From Diphasiastrum complanatum (taxonomy: Eukaryota; Streptophyta; Lycopodiopsida; Lycopodiales; Lycopodiaceae): 64,000 nt of DNA. This document shows positions 46,001-55,598 of this stretch, piece after piece; the first letter of the stretch is position 1; every line of letters starts with the position of its first letter. The notes beneath the pieces are model-generated. The model searched no databases. It was not told the DNA's origin and saw only the letters and a list, made by a program, of their open reading frames with translations. Where the stretch lies: contig CM055105.1 in NCBI GenBank assembly GCA_029204225.1, positions 51,427,680-51,491,679 of the forward strand. The letters run 5' to 3'. The translations under genes and the position numbers were made by a program.

Positions 46001-46819
46001 GCTTCCTCTTGAAGCATTCCGAGGCATAATGCCCCATCTTGCTACAATAGTAGCACTTCACCTTTGATTTGTCCTTCTTGACTTTGGTGGTTGATGGAGA
46101 TGCCTTTGAGGGTCATTCTTGATCCTCAAGCTTTGTAGACTTCTTGAATGTTGATCCTTTGCCTTTGGACTTGCCTTTGCCTTTGGTGAAGAGAGCTTGG
46201 TCATCTCCACCTTGGATGGAAAGCCTATCCATCCTCTCTTGCATTTGGCTCCTTCTTGATTCCTCAGCCATGAGTGTGCCTTGGAGTTCTTCAAGTATGG
46301 GTAGCTTACCCATAATTGCATATCCCTGAACCAAATTGTCAAATTCAAAGCTTAGTCCATTCAATATGAGTTGAACAAGCTCTTCATCCTTGATAGGATC
46401 ACCTATAAAGGCTAGCTCTTTGTTCAATTCCTTTACTCTTAGGACAAAAGTATGTCCACTCTCTCCTTTCTTTTGATAGCTTTTATAGATTTGATTCTTC
46501 AAATCTAACATTCTAGTTTGGTTCTTGGATTCATAGACCTTTTGCAAAGTCTCCCAAGCATCTTGAGCTGAAGTGCAATCCCTACTTCTCTTAAGAGTTC
46601 ATTTGCAACATTCATTTTTATGCAATGTAGTGCAACATTGCACCTCTTGATGTATTTGGCTTTTTCTTGAGGATGAATAGGTTCACCCTCCTTACCATTT
46701 ACAATTTCCATCAGATCTTGCATGATCAGGATGGATTCCATTCTAACTTTCCATATGGAATAGTTAGTTTTGTTGAGCCTTTCATTAGTATCCAAAAGAT
46801 ATGCATTTATAGATGCCAT
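43049..46819 (-). pseudogene. E2 gag-pol remnant (E family)
   Basis: Gag starts at 46819 (MASINAYLLDTNERLN). The frame breaks near 46550, between 46113 and 46061, at about 45054, and several times in RT (43736-44115). Recognisable parts are zinc knuckle CYYCSKMGHYASEC, protease, GAG-pre-integrase, integrase (RSDNGGEF, interrupted), linker, a decayed RT and RNase H up to NISAQHLASNPIF, where the C2 LTR cuts it. The protease triad reads DSS instead of DSG, which should abolish cleavage. No E-type LTR remains at either end. Close kin of E1, inverted relative to it, but retaining the pre-RT segment that E1 lost. Confidence 0.9.
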
Positions 46820-47353
46820 CTAGTCTCCTAATGAAGGACTTGACACAAATGAAGGTTACTTCTATTGATTTGATTGAAGGTCTACCTTATCCCACTTCTT
46901 AGGGACCTGAAAAGATCAGTAATAGACTTCCTATAAAGATCTAAGAATGATTTCTAACAAAATCAAATCATAGAATACTAGAAACAATGCACTTGCTTGA
47001 TTGAAGTAGACAATACTAGTAGAATTGCCCCTCTTTCTATAAAGAACATTGAAGCTTCCAAATGATCTGATCAAGAGCGAGTTTCAGCAACCTAATATAC
47101 TTCCAAAATCACTTGTAAAAGATCTAAATGGAAGTAATGAGGATGGAACACAATCTACTGTCCAATCACAAGCAAAAAATGATCAAAATTGATGAAAAAT
47201 TGATCTAATTTGGTGCATAAGTCAAGCAATGGTTGGACTGAACCTAAATCACTTTAGGAGGTGCCTACTACACCTTTGAATAGCCTTGAAGAGTTCCCAA
47301 AACTCTGATCTTCCCTCTCCTTGAATGCTAGAAAGCCTCCTCTATGAAATCAC
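46820..47353 (-). other. E2 leader, truncated
   Basis: Matches E1 26300-26840 inverted. It ends at GTGATTTCATAGAGG (minus strand), without the PBS-proximal part. Confidence 0.8.
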
Positions 47354-47411
47354 TGTGAAAGATTTCAGATCCTTAAGATCCAATCTACTTGATTGATCTT
47401 TGGTTAGAAAG
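47354..47411 (-). repeat. D-type LTR tip (58 bp)
   Basis: TGTGAAAGATTTCAGATCC and the next 40 bases match the D1 LTR ends at 52777 and 58114. It abuts E2 leader on the left and C pol on the right, with an AGCT(C/T)CATTC overlap at the C joint. Confidence 0.85.
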
Positions 47412-48324
47412 CTTCATTCTTGGAATAGAGGTTATTAGAGGATGTGATTTTAGCTTCATTTGTCAATCTAAATATGCTACATCCATCCTAGATAGATTTG
47501 GAATGAAGAATTGTAAAGGCTTTGAGACACCAATGGAGCAACATGTAAAAGCATCTATTGGTTGTGATGAAGCATCCTTTGAGGACATCACATTATATAG
47601 AAGGCTTATTGGCTCCTTGATCTATTTAACTATAACTAGACCTAATCTTAGTTATAGTGTTGGAAAGTTAAGCCAATTCATGCAAAGTCCTCTAGTTTCA
47701 CATTGGAAGATGGCCAAAAGAGTTCTTAGATACATTTCATTCACTAAGAATTTTGGTATTTTGTATAGAGGAACTAATCTTGGCTTAAGAGCCTATAGTG
47801 ACTCGGATTTTGCAGGTGACAAAGTGGATAGAAGATCAACAAGTGCCTTTGCCACCTTTCTATGTGATGGAGTAGTATCATGGCTTTCCAAAAAGCAAGA
47901 TACCATCTCCCTATCTTCCACAGAATCCGAATACAAGGCCTTGACATCAACATGCAAGGAGGTCTTGTGGCTCAAAAGGCTATTGGTAGAGCTTCATGTC
48001 ATGGAGAAGGAAATTCCTATCATCTATTGTGACAACCAATCAGCCCAATCACTTGCAACTAATCCTACATTTCATGCAAGGAGCAAACACATCGAAATTG
48101 CTCATCATTTCGTGAGGAAAAAAGTGCAAGCTAAAGAGCTCAAGCTCCAACACGTGCCATCATCAAGTTGCTTGGCTGATTTGTTTACTAAACCTTTACC
48201 TGAAGATTCATTTTTCAAGCTTAGATCTTCAATTAGAGTTATTGATAAAAGCATTGTGATCTCCAAGGCTAGATTTGAGGAGGAGTGTGAAAAATTGCCT
48301 ACATTGGCAAATCTAGCCATGTAG
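47412..48324 (+). pseudogene. C2 pol fragment (end of RT and RNase H)
   Basis: Begins inside RT at ILGIEVIRGCDF and continues through RNase H (SDSDFAGD, ESEYKAL) to the stop inside the 3' LTR. Nearly identical to C1 40757-41670. The few changes (for example Gly-Phe-Glu for Gly-Ile-Glu, Asn for Asp in TRPDLSY) are scattered, as in neutral decay. The upstream Met at 47389 comes from LTR sequence. Confidence 0.92.
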
Positions 48325-48975
48325 AATATTGTACATTTTGTCAATATTGTTTGTTTGTTACTTGAATGGCCAAAGTGCCACTTGTACATACACACCTAAA
48401 GTAGGTTACCACGAGTCAAGAGGAGTGGTTGTGTCTATTTGGTAGTGATTCCTACTTTGTAGGATCTAGACCATGATTTATGATGAGATTTGTACCTACC
48501 ATGCACCTACCAAGCATGACTCTTGGATCTAGGCTAGGGTTTTCACATTAGGGCAAGAAAGTGGAGTCTACTTCCTTATTACATGCTGGATTTTCACCTA
48601 ACTTTGCAAAGGAAGTGTGGTTTACTATGTATTTCCATTCTCCATAGTGAGAAGATAGAAACTTTTTGGAGCCTCAAGGAGAAACTCGAGTTTCCTCTCA
48701 TTGTATGGTGATTACTCTATTTTTCAATGAAACCCAGCTTTGGCACTTTGTAAACACTGTCTACAGGCCGTAATAAAGTCTTATTTCCACACGTGTGGAG
48801 TTGGATTAGACTATTTGATCAATGCTTTGATTGTCTCTACTTGTTTCCTATCAAGCTGCTAAACTAGATCTTGTTTTCTGATGACTAGTTTCTGATAGAT
48901 TGTTTAACAAACATACAATCACCTTGTGGATCATTCAAAGATCCATTTATGGTCCTTAATACTGTACTTTTCACA
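48286..48975 (+). repeat. C2 3' LTR (690 bp)
   Basis: Follows GAGGAGGAG. Palindrome TCCACACGTGTGGA at 48786-48799. Followed by AAAATCGCTCAAAATTGC, the undisturbed right half of LTR J. Confidence 0.93.
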
Positions 48976-48980
48976 AAAAT

Positions 48981-49529
48981 CGCTCAAAATTGCTTCCAAA
49001 ACCAAGATTGGTGTCTCACACTCATTATGGCCAAATGTGGCTCTATACATACAATAAGTGAGAGCTCGTGGTACTGATCATCCCTTTGATCCCACATGTG
49101 TGAAGGTGCTTTGTCATATGACGATTCATCATGCAAAACTGACACTTGGACAAAACCTTCTATTTTGAGCACTTTTGGTCCATTTTCCTTCTATATGGAG
49201 ATCTACTTGAAAATCTTCTAGAAGTCAAAATTTATCTACTTCAGCTTATTCCACACATGTGAGCTGTCCTCTACACATGGGATGTGACACCTAACCAAAG
49301 GATGTGGCTCATGCAAGCAATAGATTGATGTCATGTGTCATATGTTTAGAAAACTAGTTTTTGGCCTTTTTAGCCACTAGAACTTGAATTAAATCATATG
49401 TACAATCTATATGATTATGGTACATGACAAGTACACTATTTTCACACGTGGAAATAGGCTCCACACATGTGTGTTTATCTATATACAAGATTTTTGGCCT
49501 CTACCAAGCTTATTTTTGCATTTTTCACA
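48981..49529 (-). repeat. Solo LTR J, right part
   Basis: Ends TTTTTCACA, followed by TATAT (49530-49534), the partner of the duplication at 29826. Contains several CACATGTG and CACACGTGG variants. Confidence 0.8.
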
Positions 49530-50003
49530 TATATTTTGAGATTATACGGTTTTTTTAGATATCATATTTGTGAGCAAGAATAGTTTTTAACAAAAGAATT
49601 TTTTAACAATTTTGAAATTCTTTGCAATGCACATCATTTATTGATGCATTGTAACCTAAATTGTTATGCAAGATTTATAAATATAATTTTTTTTGTGACC
49701 GATGTTCGAGGATGGAAAAAGATCTACAATAAAATTATAATGTTAGTGAGTAAACGTCCTCTACTAACTATTGGATCTACTTATTTTTTCGTAAATCTCT
49801 ATTGATTACTATCTTTTGAATAGTAGATATATTTCTCAAACAAGTTTGACCTATCCATGTCATGCTATATTCTACAATTGAACGTGTAGCTGGGATAGTC
49901 TACTTCATTCCATGACTTACATTATCAGCAAGCTAACATTAACATTCTAATAGGTAAATAAAAAACATCGTCATTTGGAAAAGAATTGAATAAATTCCAA
50001 TTT
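49530..50003. repeat. Host repeat G, third block
   Basis: Continues 29825 and follows the unit at 2760-3230. No gene seen. It breaks off at 50003 against an LTR fragment. Confidence 0.8.
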
Positions 50004-50306
50004 GCAACCCACTCTTAATGTAGGTTAGGTCAAGTCAAGAGAGTTGGTCATGTTTGGTCATCCCTATTTTATAGGACCTACACATAAGTTTAAAGTGAAA
50101 ATTTGACCAACTAGCTATCTACCAAGAATAACTCTAGGATCTAAGCTAGGGTTTTATTTTAGGGCAAGGAGAGTGACTTAACTTCCTTATTACATGTTGG
50201 AAATCCACCTAACTTCAAGTAAGAAGTCGAATTTTCTATGTATTCTCTCTCTCCATAGTGAGAAGATAGAATACTTTTGGGAGACATTGGTGACTTGAGT
50301 TTCCAA
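50004..50306 (+). repeat. H-type LTR fragment, plus orientation
   Basis: CAACCCACTC...TTGAGTTTCC parallels the middle of the solo LTR at about 21780-22080. Both ends are truncated. Confidence 0.75.
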
Positions 50307-50368
50307 TTATACACAATATTTTCAAAGTTCTACATGGCTAGATTTGTTAAAATAGGCTATTTTTCACA
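50307..50368 (-). repeat. H-type LTR start, inverted
   Basis: The reverse complement starts TGTGAAAAATAGCC and matches the first 60 bp of H LTRs. CTCCTCCTC follows on the right, so this is the 3' LTR start of minus-strand element K. Confidence 0.8.
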
Positions 50369-50971
50369 CTCCTCCTCAAATCTAGCCTTGGAAACAATAA
50401 TGTATCCATACAATTCTTAGACCTGATCTTAACATCAGAAATGAATCATATTCAGGTTTAGAAGATGACTAATGCACCTCTAAAGATGATGACATGATCA
50501 AGTGATCTTGAACTTCATGAGGCTACATACTTGCTTATGGATATAAGTGTCCTTCAAGGATGTTTCACTAATTCTCATAAGAAGCTTACAATTTGCCTCT
50601 CCAAAGGAAAAAACACATTTTTCAAAACAATGAGTGATTAACTCACTCTTGCTCTTCCAAAATCTGAGAGCACTCATTTGATCAAATAACCAATTTACTC
50701 CTAATTGGTTCATAACAATTTTCAGATCACTAAGACATAAAAACTTGTTCTCAAATGAGTCATTACACATCTTATCTTCAACTTCCTTCTTGATGAAGCC
50801 CTCAAGTTGCCTCATGTAGTTCTCATAGCATACCTCGGTTTGTCTCATGTAGATCTCATAGCAAAATGGTTCATCAAGCATTGAAGTAAGAAAAGTGTTG
50901 AAAGTGAATGGTCGAAAATCCTCCTCTTGATTACCTTTGACAAGATAAGTGAGCCTTGAAACCAATCTCAC
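50369..50971 (-). pseudogene. Copia element K, decayed pol end without RT core
   Basis: The minus-strand frame 50498-50971 starts in the pre-RT linker (RLTYLVKGNQ) and includes a doubled, broken version of the RT text EIYMRQ..EGFIKK. It then leaves pol for a stretch that includes SKSELITHCFEK and MRISETSLK. The second part matches the F1 module (SKHDIFIHKLKE, MRISESSLK), not any RT. The polypurine tract and LTR start follow at 50368. RT catalytic motifs and RNase H are absent. Confidence 0.65.
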
Positions 50972-52183
50972 TCAACAATCTATGCAGCCAGACAACTTCT
51001 TGAGTAGAAGAACTTAATGCTTTATACTCATCTTCTGTCAGTGAAAGAGAATGGTGTCCTGCTTCTTACTAGACCATGAAAGTAGCCATTTTCAAAGTTG
51101 AAAGCATACCCTATAATTGACTTTCTATCATCTATATTGCATGCCCAATCAGTTCAGCATAACCTTGCAATCGAGGTAAAATGTCATGCTTTCTATAAAC
51201 CAAGCCAAGGTTGGGTGTGCCCTTCACGTACAAGATCTTTTTCGTTGCTTTCCAATGGTCCAATGTAGGTGATGACATGAATTGACTAATCAAGCTCACA
51301 ACATAGCAAATATTAGGACAAATAGTCATGAGATAAATCAGACTTCCAACTAGTTGACGAAGTAGTGTAGCTTCAATTTGACCACTATCATCAACACGAG
51401 ACAACTTCTTACTAGCTTCGCATGGAGTGATGGAAGGTTTGCACTCTGTCATGTGGAATCTCTCTAGAATCTCACGAACATACTTGCATTGACATAGCTT
51501 GATGTCATTGCCATTCTGCCATACTTCAACTCCCAAGCAATAATGCATAAGATCTAAATTTGTCATCTCAAATTGCTTGCACAAGTTGGCTTTGATGGAG
51601 TGAATGAGATTCTCATCATTGCCCGTGATAATTATATCATCAACATAAAGCACAAACAAGGCAATGTTATCATTGTTTATAAGAACATAAAGATTTGGAT
51701 CTGAACTTCTTCTCATAAACTCATGAGAGAGAAAAAAATGATCAATACATCCATACCATGTACATGGTGCTTGCTTGAGACCATAGAGTGCTTTGTATAG
51801 CTTGCATACCTTATGTTCCTCTCCCTTCGCAACAAAGCCTTGTGGTTGGAGCATGTATACTTTTACAGCCTTTATGTCTGCTTTCTTCTTATAACATTCG
51901 TGTGCCCAATGACCATGTTTGTGACATTTGTTCTTCTTCTTCTTTTTCTACTTTGATGATGACTCTCCCTCATCCTCATCATCCTTGCCCTTCTTTGGAA
52001 TCCTCTTCCAACCTTTTTGTTTGTTCTTGGCTACTAGCAATGTTTGATCATCCTATGTCCGAAACGATATCCCATAGCTCCTTCTCCATGAGTATACTCT
52101 TCATTTTGAACTTCCAAATGTTGTAGTTAGAAGCCCCATCGAGTTTGCTTGCGTCCCAAAATTGCCTCATTGATGTCGGCCAT
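50972..52183 (-). pseudogene. Copia element L, different lineage, internally deleted
   Basis: Minus strand. A gag N-terminus near 52183 (KLDGASNYNIWKFKMK in a shifted frame) is followed, after a deletion, by a lysine-rich gag end with knuckle CHKHGHWAHEC. It then jumps straight into RT (frame 51132-51854: VYMLQPQGF, YVDDIIITG, RQLVGSLIYL) and ends in broken RNase H. The RT differs clearly from the A-F families (KALYGLKQAPCTWY, ITPCEASKKL). Protease and integrase are missing. No LTR was found for it. Confidence 0.85.
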
Positions 52184-52776
52184 TTCCAAATTGTGTAAAA
52201 ATGCACTTGTAGGCTATAAAAGGTATGTCAAGGCCAATAGTGATGTCAAAAGTAAAAAATAATGACCTGCAATTTTTAGCTTACCAGGAACCTGTCGCTT
52301 TGCTGCAAGATTGGAAGCCAAATCGGTTTGATAATGGTGATGTCTAGATGATGGAATTGTTGTAAATTGTAATATGATTGATCGTAGGAGTTTTCTACTA
52401 GATGTGCTTGGGCAGATTCTCGAGGATGTCTATGTTTTTGTGCTCCTAGATCTTGTTGTCCTCTTGGTGGTGGTCCTAAGAGCGCCAGTTGTGGTTGAGG
52501 GTCATGTCTAGGTTGTCTGGGCAACTCTTGTATATGGACCTGGTTGTTTCGTGGTTGATAAGTCATGTGGTGGTGCTGTGAAACAAATGGTTGCCTAGGA
52601 GGTTTATAATGTCCTCCTGACTGGTTGTGAGGCTGGTTCCTTGGGTTATAATAGCAATAAAGAGAGGTATGGCCCATAAAGTCGCAGATTTTACATTTGA
52701 TCAAGGAAGAATATGGGACCAGTTGGTATAAAGGGCACTCATTGCCAGTCTGTGCACCTCGGCAGTGAGGACACCA

Positions 52777-53424
52777 TGTAAAAGATTTCAGATCCTTAAG
52801 ATCCAATCTACTTGAATGATCTTTGGTTAGAAAGAGAAATACACTACCAATTTCACCAATGTAGAAAAATCAGCATCTACACACAATTTGAGATGCAAAC
52901 ACTAATAGAACTTGATCAAACTTGAATGAAATGATTATGTATTGTTGCTGTCCATACAAAACCATCAAGATACTGTATTTCACACGTGCGGATCCAAAAA
53001 TAGCAAATATAGATCATTCTACACATAGAATTGCAAGCAATCACCAAGATAGTGCACCAATGGATAGTAGAACCCAAGAGAACCATGTATAAGCATGAAA
53101 TGAGATAGAGAAGAGAGAAGATGACTCTCTCCATGAGTTACATCCTTTTATAGCAGGTCCAAACCCTATTTGGCCACTTGGCTTTCCCACCAAAATGCTA
53201 ACCCTACCAATTTTGGGTCTAGATTTAATGTACCCAACTTATTCAAATTGAATCTACTCAAACTCGCATTCTATCTTTCCCACACTTTCAAAAAGTGTCT
53301 ATTCAAATGAAATTTAGACTAATGAACTTTGAAAAGTCAACCTCTAAGTCTAAATCAAGTTTTGGCCTCAATATGCCAAATATGGAAATATTGCAAAATG
53401 TGATGAAACTAGTTGAATCTTTCA
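52777..53424 (-). repeat. D1 3' LTR (648 bp)
   Basis: Pairs with 58114-58763. Its inner end lacks the last bases, fused to pol. Contains TTTCACACGTGCGG, a damaged form of the palindrome. Confidence 0.92.
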
Positions 53425-53996
53425 ACTAGTTTTAGCATAGACTTTGATAATACTCCAAGTGAAGTCCTATGCTTCATGAACAAGTCTTTTCCCAATGCTT
53501 TGGTGAAGATATCAGCTACACATTCCCTTGAAGACACATGTTGAAGCTCCACCTCCTTTGCAATGACTCGCTCCCTCACAAATTGATATTGTATCTCAAT
53601 ATGCTTGCTCCTAGCATGAAAGATATGATTGGATGCCATTCTTTGGGCTGATTGATTGTCACAAAAGATGATTGGGCTCTCTGAAAAATCTAGCAAGTGA
53701 AGATCCTTGATCATCCTCTTGATCCATACCATCTCCTTTGTGCAATGTGTAAGAGCTTTGTACTCGGCCTCACTAGATGACAATGAGATATTGGCTTGTT
53801 TCTTTGACATCCATGATATACCTCCATCACTAATGAAAATACAATAAGAACTAATGGATTTCCTATCCATTATATCTCCGGCATAGTCCGAATCTGAAAA
53901 TCCAAAAATATTAGGTGATGATCCCTCATACAATATGCCAAAATCTCGAGTTCCAATGATGTACCTCAAAACTCGCTTTCCTAGCTTCCAATGCTC

Positions 53997-55023
53997 CTAG
54001 CATAGTTTTTGCCAATAGAACTTTGATCCATCATAAGAATGATCTTCTTCCTAAGAATAGATCTCCTTTCAATGATCATGTAATGCTCAAAATAGAAACA
54101 ACCATAATTGATATAGAGAATAGTGTCCACTTGGTATGCTTCACTATTTCTTACATCAATTTTACATGTAAAAATGTGACTAGAACATGAAGAATCAAAT
54201 AGAATGTAAATGAAATGATTCCACCATGCTTCCAACTCTGAACTCTCTGGAAAAATACAGCAAACAAACAATAAATGTGAGTGATCAACTTTTGTTTGCA
54301 TGTCTCCTCCTTCTTTGTCCTTCGTTGCCATGTATCCACCATGATACTCCATGAATGAGCCTCCATCTTCATCTTGCCACAAGAAACCATCAAACCTTGG
54401 AAATCCATGAGTAGGTGAGTACATAAATGATGCAAATCCAGCACCACATGACTCCATAAACCAAGTAGTTTGCACTAGTCCATCTTCAATCTCCAAGTAT
54501 TGGCACCAAGTAACTCAACACTTGAGAACTTAGCCATGGATGAGTGACATAATGAACCTCCAATAGCTTCATTTCCATCAGCAAAATAAGCCAAGAATGC
54601 TAGTACAAATCCAACATCAAAACAATGCTCACCAATGTAGCTAGTTTTGCCATATCTTGACAATTTGCACACATCCACATGAAATTGCTCAAACATGAGA
54701 TAGAACAAGTAAAGTAAACTTGAACAACACTTCCTTGCTGCTCCTTTGACCTTACTTGATTCTTCAATATGCTGCAAAAATAGATCCATAACACCCTTGC
54801 CAATTACCTCTCCTTTGATGCTCTTGACTAGCTCCAAATTGCCAACTTCCCTTTTGACTAGTTGAAGCGCTTTGAGATCAACCTCTTGATCTTCAACTTG
54901 ACCATCAAAGTCATTGAACAAAATTTGTTTTCCAGATCCATTACTTGATTTTACAGCAAGATAACATCCATCCACTTGCATAGCTCCATGTACATAAGAA
55001 GGTCCTCCAAAAGATGTTCCACT
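53997..55023 (-). other. D1 non-RT module
   Basis: Pol stops after the ALMK text that normally precedes the RT domain and resumes at HWKLGKR before RNase H. The roughly 900 bp of RT are replaced by about 1.03 kb. It is open in two overlapping minus-strand frames (54475-55023 and 53997-54496). The first contains VDLKALQLVKRE and VKGAAR followed by a Leu/Tyr/Phe-rich stretch; the second is rich in aromatic residues. VKGAAR and its nucleotide context recur in F1. No domain is recognised. Captured host sequence is one reading; a conserved non-coding cis region is another. Confidence 0.65.
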
Positions 55024-55566
55024 CTTCATAAGAGCTTGATACTCAAGATCCATTGGTTGGATCCACTCCTCTTCTTTCCTTGCTTGATCTACACTTGTAG
55101 GCTCATCCAAAGAGGTTAGGAAAGCAACATAATTTCCAAAAACTACTTGCTTACCCTTTTGATCATATGTGAGCCTTGAAGGTCCTTGTCTTTCTCTTGA
55201 TGTTCTCCTTGGCTTTTGACTTGATGAAGGTCCATCATCACCACCATCCAAAGTAGGATCCTTCTCATCAACATCAAGAATGTTAGAACCATCTACTTTA
55301 CCATCAATCATGCTTGAAGACTCCTTTGGAATGTTTCCCTCATAAAAAATGACATCTCTACCAACAATCACTTTGTTAGTAGAAGGAATGTAAACCTTGT
55401 AGGCTTTACTCACCTCACTATATCCAACAAAAATACCTCTTCTTGAAGATGGATCCTCCTTGGTCCTATCATCAAGAGTAATGTTGACATAGCATGTGCA
55501 TCTAAAGGTTCTTAGAAAGTTGACACTCGGCCTCCTCTTGAATAGCATCTCAAAAGGTGTCCTTCA

Positions 55567-55598
55567 ATCCAAAATAGCACTCATCCAAAATAGCACTC
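55567..55598. repeat. 16-bp tandem duplication in D1 integrase
   Basis: ATCCAAAATAGCACTC occurs twice in a row and shifts the frame. Confidence 0.95.

Larger units (their letters stand above)
42359..48975 (+). mobile_element. Rearranged second C element (C2)
   Basis: Outer LTRs match the C1 5' LTR (42359-43048) and the C1 3' LTR (48286-48975), with AAAAT on each side. Between them only the RNase H end of C pol remains (47412-48324). PBS, gag and most of pol are replaced by minus-strand element E2 and a D-type LTR tip. Confidence 0.82.

Noticed and set aside
47389-47411. Alternative start for the C2 pol frame
   Set aside because: The Met lies in the D-type LTR tip and is a product of the rearrangement.
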